Shown here: positions 59,803-64,000 of the stretch, one piece after another
How positions within the stretch are numbered: position 1 is the first letter of the stretch
Layout of the letters: every line of letters begins with the position of its first letter
Source of the DNA: Bordetella holmesii ATCC 51541
Lineage (GTDB): Bacteria; Pseudomonadota; Gammaproteobacteria; Burkholderiales; Burkholderiaceae_B
Direction of reading: 5' to 3'
Length of the DNA: 64,000 nt
Assembly: GCA_000612485.1 (NCBI GenBank)
Contig: CP007494.1
Span: forward strand, 434,001-498,000
The notes under the pieces: model-generated
Told to the model about the DNA's origin: nothing
The model's input: the letters and a program-made list of their open reading frames with translations, nothing else
The model's database searches: none
Position numbers and translations under genes: made by a program

Positions 59803-60149
59803 CGCACGTTCTCCGTCAAAGGCTCATCGGTCTACTGTAACCGGCAGGCCGCATTCCGGCCACCGTCCGTAGCGGAGCCAATTTCTCTCAGGCGAGATAC
59901 ATTCAGAAAATAATGTATCTAGATTAAACACAAACCAGGATAAATCGAGACAAACAGCGCTCAAAACGGTGCGGAAATCCGGTTTCACTTCCATGAGGAA
60001 ACTTATATTCACAAATAAACACATTTATGTTTAAATTGGAAGCAGGCATCCCTGGCCGATGAGGCCTGCCCCCGCTCCCACTGCGGAGCCGGATCCGCCA
60101 ACGGCGTGAGACACGCCGCGAGCCGCCGCCCCAGCACTCGGAAAAACGA
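59803..60149. promoter_or_regulatory. AT-rich divergent regulatory region with inverted repeats
   Basis: 347 bp without a gene; the part at about 59890-60035 is strongly AT-rich. It contains a perfect 9-bp inverted repeat AGATACATT-N8-AATGTATCT (59895-59920) and a TAAACA-N6-TGTTTA repeat (60016-60033). A TTTC...GAAA pair (59981-60001 region) is also present. These look like binding sites for dimeric regulators in the promoter of the regulator gene at 60150, perhaps including its own product. Confidence 0.5.
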
Positions 60150-60932
60150 ATGAACAGAACGCTGGATGTCATCTTTCTGATCAAAGACGATGCCACGCAC
60201 GAAGAACAACTGGACAGCCTGAGCCGCCTCGGCTTCCGCGTGCGCGTCTGTCATGATCTGGCCGGGCTTTATGAGCATTACGGCAGACAGCCCTGTCCTT
60301 TGGTGGCGTTGTGCGCACCCCTGGCCGATCTGCACATTGCGGCCGTGCGCCTGCGTGCCACGGATCGGTCCGTCGGCATCATCGCCCTGGCCCGCTTTGC
60401 CGACAGCGAAGCCCGGGTACGCACCCTGCTGTGCGGGGCCGACGCCTGTTTAGACCGCGACGCCAGCGGACTGGAACTGGCCGCTGTTCTGCAGTCTTTA
60501 TTGCGCCGTATCGCGGGCCTGGCCGCTTTGCCCATGCCGCTCGAAGAGCGTGCCGAAACCGCCGTCGACGCCGAGCCCGAGGTAGCCTCCTTGGCGGGCT
60601 GGCCTGGCACGGTGGCCAAGTGGCGGCTGGCCAATCAAGGCTGGACACTGGTGAATCCCGCCGGCCGTGGCATCGGCCTGACCACGGGCGAACGCGCCTT
60701 CATGACGCGGCTGATGACGGCTCCGGAACGCAAGCTCAGCCGCGATGCCCTGCAGCCGGAAGATGTGGGCGCCGAGTCGCCTACGCAACGCAGCCGTTTT
60801 GTAGACGTGATGGTCAGTCGCCTGCGCCGCAAGGCGGCGCTGCAACAGATGGCGCTGCCCATCCGGGCCGTCCACGGCTGGGGCTATATGTTCGCCGGCG
60901 AGGTCGACGCGACAGCGGCGGATCCGAACTGA
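60150..60932 (+). CDS. OmpR-type winged-helix regulator with degenerate receiver
   Basis: 260 aa. The first ~120 residues have the layout of a receiver domain (VIFLIKDDATHEEQLDSLSRLGFRVRVC, LVALCAPLADLH, VGIIALARFADSEARVRTLLCGADACLDRD), but the strand that should end in the phospho-acceptor Asp reads LVALCAP and the Lys region has no lysine, so phosphorylation is unlikely. The C-terminal ~90 residues form a Trans_reg_C winged helix: WRLANQGWTLVNPAGRGIGLTTGERAFMTRLM, SRFVDVMVSRLRRKAALQQMALPIRAVHGWGYMF. No histidine kinase gene adjoins it. A fimbrial subunit gene follows 142 bp downstream on the same strand and is the natural target candidate. Confidence 0.82.
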   Translation: MNRTLDVIFLIKDDATHEEQLDSLSRLGFRVRVCHDLAGLYEHYGRQPCPLVALCAPLADLHIAAVRLRATDRSVGIIALARFADSEARVRTLLCGADACLDRDASGLELAAVLQSLLRRIAGLAALPMPLEERAETAVDAEPEVASLAGWPGTVAKWRLANQGWTLVNPAGRGIGLTTGERAFMTRLMTAPERKLSRDALQPEDVGAESPTQRSRFVDVMVSRLRRKAALQQMALPIRAVHGWGYMFAGEVDATAADPN

Positions 60933-60969
60933 ACTCGCCCTCACCGCACTAGGTGTTGGTCTGATTCCG

Positions 60970-61010
60970 ATCCGCCGTAATTACTATAGTAACAATCAAA
61001 ACAGGCGGAT
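60970..61010. repeat. nested inverted repeats between the regulator and the fimbrial gene
   Basis: ATCCGCC (60970-60976) and GGCGGAT (61004-61010) flank a perfect 12-bp palindrome TTACTATAGTAA (60981-60992). May be an operator for the fimbrial gene or a weak terminator for the regulator; no T-run follows. Confidence 0.5.
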
Positions 61011-61074
61011 TTCGGGCATGTCTGATGAAGCAGCCTCGGCATACTGAGGGCTCTTTAGCAAGACGCGTACAGCC

Positions 61075-61701
61075 ATGAAAGACCGCAATTCTTCAACCGG
61101 GATTGAGTGTGTAAAGGCCGCGACGGCCACGTTGATGGTGGCCGGCATGATGACCACACCACCGGCCTATGCCGTAGATGGCACGATTACCATTTCGGGC
61201 GAGATCACCGATCAGACGTGCAAGATCAACGGCAACCAGCCGCCTTACAACCTGGTGGTCACCTTGCCCAAGATCGGCACCAAGGCCATCCCCAACGTCA
61301 ACGACACCGCCGGCGCCACCCCCTTCGAAATCAAGCTCAGCGAATGCCCTGATTCGCTCAACACCAAGGCAATCAAGGCCTATTTCGAGCCCGGCCTGAC
61401 CACCGACTATGGCACCGGCAACCTGAAGGCCTACTCGACGACGGCCGCCGCCACCGTCCAATCGTCGATCCCCTCCGCACCCGGCACCATCTTCAAGAGC
61501 GTGCAGATCCAGTTGGCCAATCCCAATGGCGCGACGCTCAAGGTGGGTGTGGACACGACCGCGCAAGCCGCGCAAAGCACCACGGTGACCAACAAGGCCG
61601 CCACGCTGCGCTATCTGGCGCGCTACATCAGGACCAGCTCGGAGGCCATCACCGCAGGCAAGCTTGTCAGTTATGTGCAGTACTCCATCGTCTACCCCTG
61701 A
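61075..61701 (+). CDS. fimbrial major-subunit-like protein (Bordetella Fim type)
   Basis: 208 aa. Signal peptide through about residue 33 (VAGMMTTPPAYA), then a mature chaperone-usher pilin: DGTITISGEITDQTCKINGNQPPYNLVVTLPKIGTKAI with the first cysteine, ATPFEIKLSECPDS with the second, and the terminal YVQYSIVYP, whose penultimate Tyr is needed for chaperone binding. The opening DGTITISG...QTCKINGNQPP is the Fim2/Fim3/FimX style of Bordetella. No chaperone, usher or adhesin gene is nearby, so it would have to use machinery encoded elsewhere. The poly-C tract that makes fim2/fim3 promoters phase-variable is absent. Its stop overlaps the end of the convergent arginase gene by ten bases. Confidence 0.88.
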   Translation: MKDRNSSTGIECVKAATATLMVAGMMTTPPAYAVDGTITISGEITDQTCKINGNQPPYNLVVTLPKIGTKAIPNVNDTAGATPFEIKLSECPDSLNTKAIKAYFEPGLTTDYGTGNLKAYSTTAAATVQSSIPSAPGTIFKSVQIQLANPNGATLKVGVDTTAQAAQSTTVTNKAATLRYLARYIRTSSEAITAGKLVSYVQYSIVYP

Positions 61702-62615
61702 GGCCGGATCAGCGTCGATTTGCCGAACAGGCTCTCGACCAATTCGGCGGCGACGATGGCCGTTTTATTGCGCACATCCAGCGCGGGGTTGAGTTCGACA
61801 ATGTCCAGCGATGCCATGCGCCCGGTATCGGCGATCATCTCCATGCATAGCTGGGCCTCACGATAGGTCGCGCCGCCAGGCACCGTGGTGCCGACACCCG
61901 GCGCGACGTCCGGATCCAGAAAATCCACGTCGAAACTAACATGCAAATGCATGTCGTCATCCAGGCCTGCCAGCGCCGCCTGCATGGTGGCGCGCATCCC
62001 TGCCTCGTCGATATGACGCATGTCATAAACCTGCAGCCCCGCCTGCCGGACCAGGCAGCGCTCGCCCTCGTCCACGCTGCGTATTCCTACCTGCCTGATC
62101 CAGGCGGGTTGCAGAGCAGGGCTGGCGCCAGACAACTGGGTCAGGGGCCGGGGGCCGGCCCCGCACAGACAGGCCACGGGCATGCCGTGCAGGTTGCCCG
62201 TCGGTGTCAGAACCTGGGTGTTGAAATCAGTGTGCGCATCGAGCCAGAGCACGCGCAGGCCTTGCCCGGCGGTGCGGCAGTGGCGCGCCACGGCGCTGAT
62301 CGAGCCAATCGCCAGACAATGGTCCCCGCCCAGCATGACCGGAACGTGCCCGCACTGCAGCGCGTCATAGACGGCGTCATGCACGAGCCGGTTCCAGGCG
62401 ATGACTTCGTCCACGTGACGCAGGCCCTCTACGGGCGGTTGCCATGGATTCGGCGGCCCGGCGAGGTTGCCGCTGTCGTGAACGCGGTGACCGCGGCGCT
62501 GCAGCCTTTCCGTCAGGCCGGCCACGCGCAGGGCCTCGGGCCCCATGGAGGCGCCCCGAGCGCTGGCCCCCACATCGGTGGGCGCGCCGATCAAGCGGAT
62601 ATCCCTGGGCAGCAT
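61692..62615 (-). CDS. rocF: arginase
   Basis: About 307 aa, binuclear manganese ureohydrolase turning arginine into ornithine and urea. Start ATG at 62615, with AGGAGA at Shine-Dalgarno distance; an upstream in-frame start adds nine residues without a site. Metal ligands lie in MLGGDHCLAIGS (about residue 100), LWLDAHTDFNT (about 125) and HVSFDVDFLDPDVAPG (about 227); VELNPALD closes the site. The arginase-specific HGMPVACLCG loop favours arginase over agmatinase. Confidence 0.9.
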   Translation of the reverse strand: MLPRDIRLIGAPTDVGASARGASMGPEALRVAGLTERLQRRGHRVHDSGNLAGPPNPWQPPVEGLRHVDEVIAWNRLVHDAVYDALQCGHVPVMLGGDHCLAIGSISAVARHCRTAGQGLRVLWLDAHTDFNTQVLTPTGNLHGMPVACLCGAGPRPLTQLSGASPALQPAWIRQVGIRSVDEGERCLVRQAGLQVYDMRHIDEAGMRATMQAALAGLDDDMHLHVSFDVDFLDPDVAPGVGTTVPGGATYREAQLCMEMIADTGRMASLDIVELNPALDVRNKTAIVAAELVESLFGKSTLIRPQG

Positions 62616-62708
62616 GCTGTCTCCTGACGCGATTTGGCCCATCTTGATTCAATATCCTGCCCAAGCGCAAGCATGTCCGACCCAACGGCGGCACTGCGTC
62701 CGGACGGA

Positions 62709-63970
62709 TCAGGACGACGGCGATAGCCAGATATGAAACCGGCAGCCGTGCCCAGGCGAACCATCCAGTTCGATACGCCAGCCCTGATGCTGGCAGATAC
62801 GCTGCACCAACGACAGGCCCAGACCCATGTTCTCGCGAGTGCTCTCCGGGCCGCTGACAAAGGGCGTAAACAGCTCGGCCTGCGTCTGCGCGGCGATGCC
62901 CTGCCCATCGTCCTCGACCGTGATGCGGTCATCGTCGGCGCTCACGTGTATCCATGTCGCGCCCTTCGCATGTTGCAAGGCATTGCGGATCAGGTTGGAG
63001 ACCACGACATGCAACAACGCCGCAGGCCATTGCATGGTCTGCCCCGGACTGCGGCGGCATTGCAACCGTAGTCCCAGGGCCTCGGCCCGGGCAACCAGCG
63101 CTGGCATTCTTCCTCAACGACCTCTTGAGCGCTGGCTTGCGCAAACCCCTTGGCCGACGAGGCGCCGCGCGCCAGCATCAAATGCGTCTGCAGATGCTGC
63201 TGCATCTCTGTGGCCGCCTTGCGGATGCGCACGGTCTGAACGCGCACCGCGCGCGGCAGATCGGGGGTATCGTCGAGCACCTCGGCGCTGCTGGATATCA
63301 CCATGAGCGGTGTGCGCAACTCATGGCTGACGTCGGCGGTGAACAGACGCTCGCGCTCCAGGGCCTGCTCGAGCTGGTTGTAGGTTTCATCGAACGCCTG
63401 GGCCAGCTGGCCGATCTCGTTGGGCGGGTAGGCCTGGGCCAGCCGGGTGCGGGGCGGCAACTCCGGCCGCAGGCCCACCTGCTCGGCCAAGGTCAGCAGC
63501 GGCCTGACGAAGCGCCGGCTGGCCAACGCGCCCAGTCCGAACGCGGCCAGCAGGCTGGCCGCCAGCGCGGCAACGGTCACCCAGTGCGAACGCACCTGGC
63601 TGTGTTCATACTCGGTGTAGTCGCGCAGCAGAACATACCGCGTGCCGCCGTGGTCGTCGGCCATGGCATGCCAGATACGTCCGGCCTGCTGCAGCTTGTG
63701 AAAACCGGCCGGGATGCCGCGCAACCATTCGGGAAATGCGGCGCTGCCCGGCTCGCCATGAAAAAACCGGTCGGCGCGGCCGATCTCCTTGCCCGCAAGA
63801 AAATCCCCGCGCACGCGCTCGACGGCCATGCCCATATCGATACGCTGCAGGTGTTCCTCGAGCTTGACCACCGTCCACCATGACAGGACCGAGAGCACGG
63901 CACCGATGGCGACACTCAGGCACAGATAGGTCAGCACCAGATGACGCGAGAGACGCGAGTCAGTTGCCAT
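62709..63970 (-). CDS. two-component sensor histidine kinase (one frameshift)
   Basis: About 421 aa after correction. Two membrane helices (LVLTYLCLSVAIGAVLSVLSWW and WVTVAALAASLLAAFGLGALA) flank a periplasmic sensor of about 100 residues; then a HAMP-like linker, the phospho-acceptor box FTADVSHELRTPLMVISSSAEVL, N-box VVSNLIRNALQHA, and VEDDGQGIAA and GLGLSLVQRI of the ATPase. The frame slips near 63104-63115, just before MPALVARAEALGL. Start at 63970 (MATDSRLSRHL) overlaps the end of the response regulator gene, as usual for such pairs. Input signal unknown. Confidence 0.9.
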
Positions 63971-64000
63971 CTTCGTCCGCCAGGCGATAGCCGATGCCAT
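63960..64000 (-). CDS. response regulator, C-terminal end (cut by window edge)
   Basis: Only the last 12-13 codons are in the window, ending GIGYRLADEDGN and TGA at 63960-63962. GxGYRL is the typical wing motif at the end of an OmpR-family DNA-binding domain. The stop overlaps the histidine kinase start, so this is its probable partner. Confidence 0.75.
   Translation of the reverse strand, partial: GIGYRLADEDGN

Noticed and set aside
59981..60001. BvgA binding site in the AT-rich patch
   Set aside because: A TTTC...GAAA pair is present, but spacing and heptad matches to the known consensus are too poor for a call without binding data.
60933..61074. Possible phase-variable poly-C promoter for the fimbrial gene
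   Set aside because: I looked for the C-run typical of fim2/fim3 promoters; the longest C stretch here is only a few bases.
2725..63970. Genome decay (pseudogenes) as the cause of many split genes
   Set aside because: All events are one-base losses in short G/C runs with conserved protein on both sides, and there are no large deletions or premature stops by substitution. Error is the more economical explanation, though a few may still be real.
1..64000. CRISPR array, tRNA or rRNA genes
   Set aside because: No regularly spaced direct repeats and no tRNA T-loop/acceptor pattern or rRNA sequence were seen on either strand.

Overview
The window reads as one GC-rich chromosome segment of a betaproteobacterium, most probably a Bordetella or a close Alcaligenaceae relative. 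The grounds are a 1,306-bp ISL3-family element whose length and 406-aa transposase fit IS1001 of Bordetella, a fimbrial subunit of the Bordetella Fim type, and the general gene content (coq7, TamAB, gcvTHP behind a tandem glycine riboswitch, MocR regulator). The species cannot be fixed from the sequence alone.

Layout. 1-2,520: 5' part of an OmpR-type response regulator, a GlcD-like FAD oxidase and an unknown protein, all on the minus strand. 2,725-5,693: phosphoglucomutase/phosphomannomutase and pgi on the plus strand. 5,690-17,019: a nine-gene minus-strand surface-glycan operon. In transcription order it holds an initiating sugar-phosphate transferase, UDP-HexNAc dehydrogenase (tviB/wbpO), UDP-GlcNAc 4-epimerase (wbpP/tviC), a MurJ/MviN-type flippase, a GT4, an AsnB-type amidotransferase and three more GT4 enzymes. 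17,312-18,617: IS1001-like element, inserted in the T-tract of the terminator of a probable small RNA gene (18,618-18,805, minus). 19,082-21,798: coq7, OsmC-like protein, thyA-folA. 21,808-26,221: MocR-type regulator divergent from a beta-alanine aminotransferase and mmsA. 26,334-34,577: a dipeptide-type ABC importer bracketed by two MlrC-like (M81) proteins. 34,676-38,202: two tandem DUF945 proteins, the second fused to a YbjN-like domain. 38,312-43,095: gcvP, gcvH, gcvT and their tandem glycine riboswitch. 43,230-48,526: HI0933-type flavoprotein, large Orn/Lys/Arg decarboxylase, unknown protein, GNAT, dcd. 48,597-55,627: tamB, tamA, apbC/mrp, small membrane protein. 55,826-62,615: metG, trhO, two META-domain lipoproteins, a regulator with a degenerate receiver, an orphan fimbrial subunit and arginase. 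62,709-64,000: histidine kinase and the very end of its response regulator.

A feature of the whole window is that 14 otherwise well-preserved genes are split by 18 single-base frameshifts. Every one is a one-base loss and nearly all lie in short G or C runs. Housekeeping genes such as pgi and gcvT are among them. This is far better explained by a homopolymer-deletion error mode in the read or assembly data than by real gene decay, so spans of split genes are given here as single genes with the site of the shift. The most interesting biology is the small-RNA candidate with a CUCCUCC loop next to the IS element, the MlrC-ABC-MlrC locus, the DUF945-YbjN fusion and the glycan operon that lacks a recognisable polymerase.
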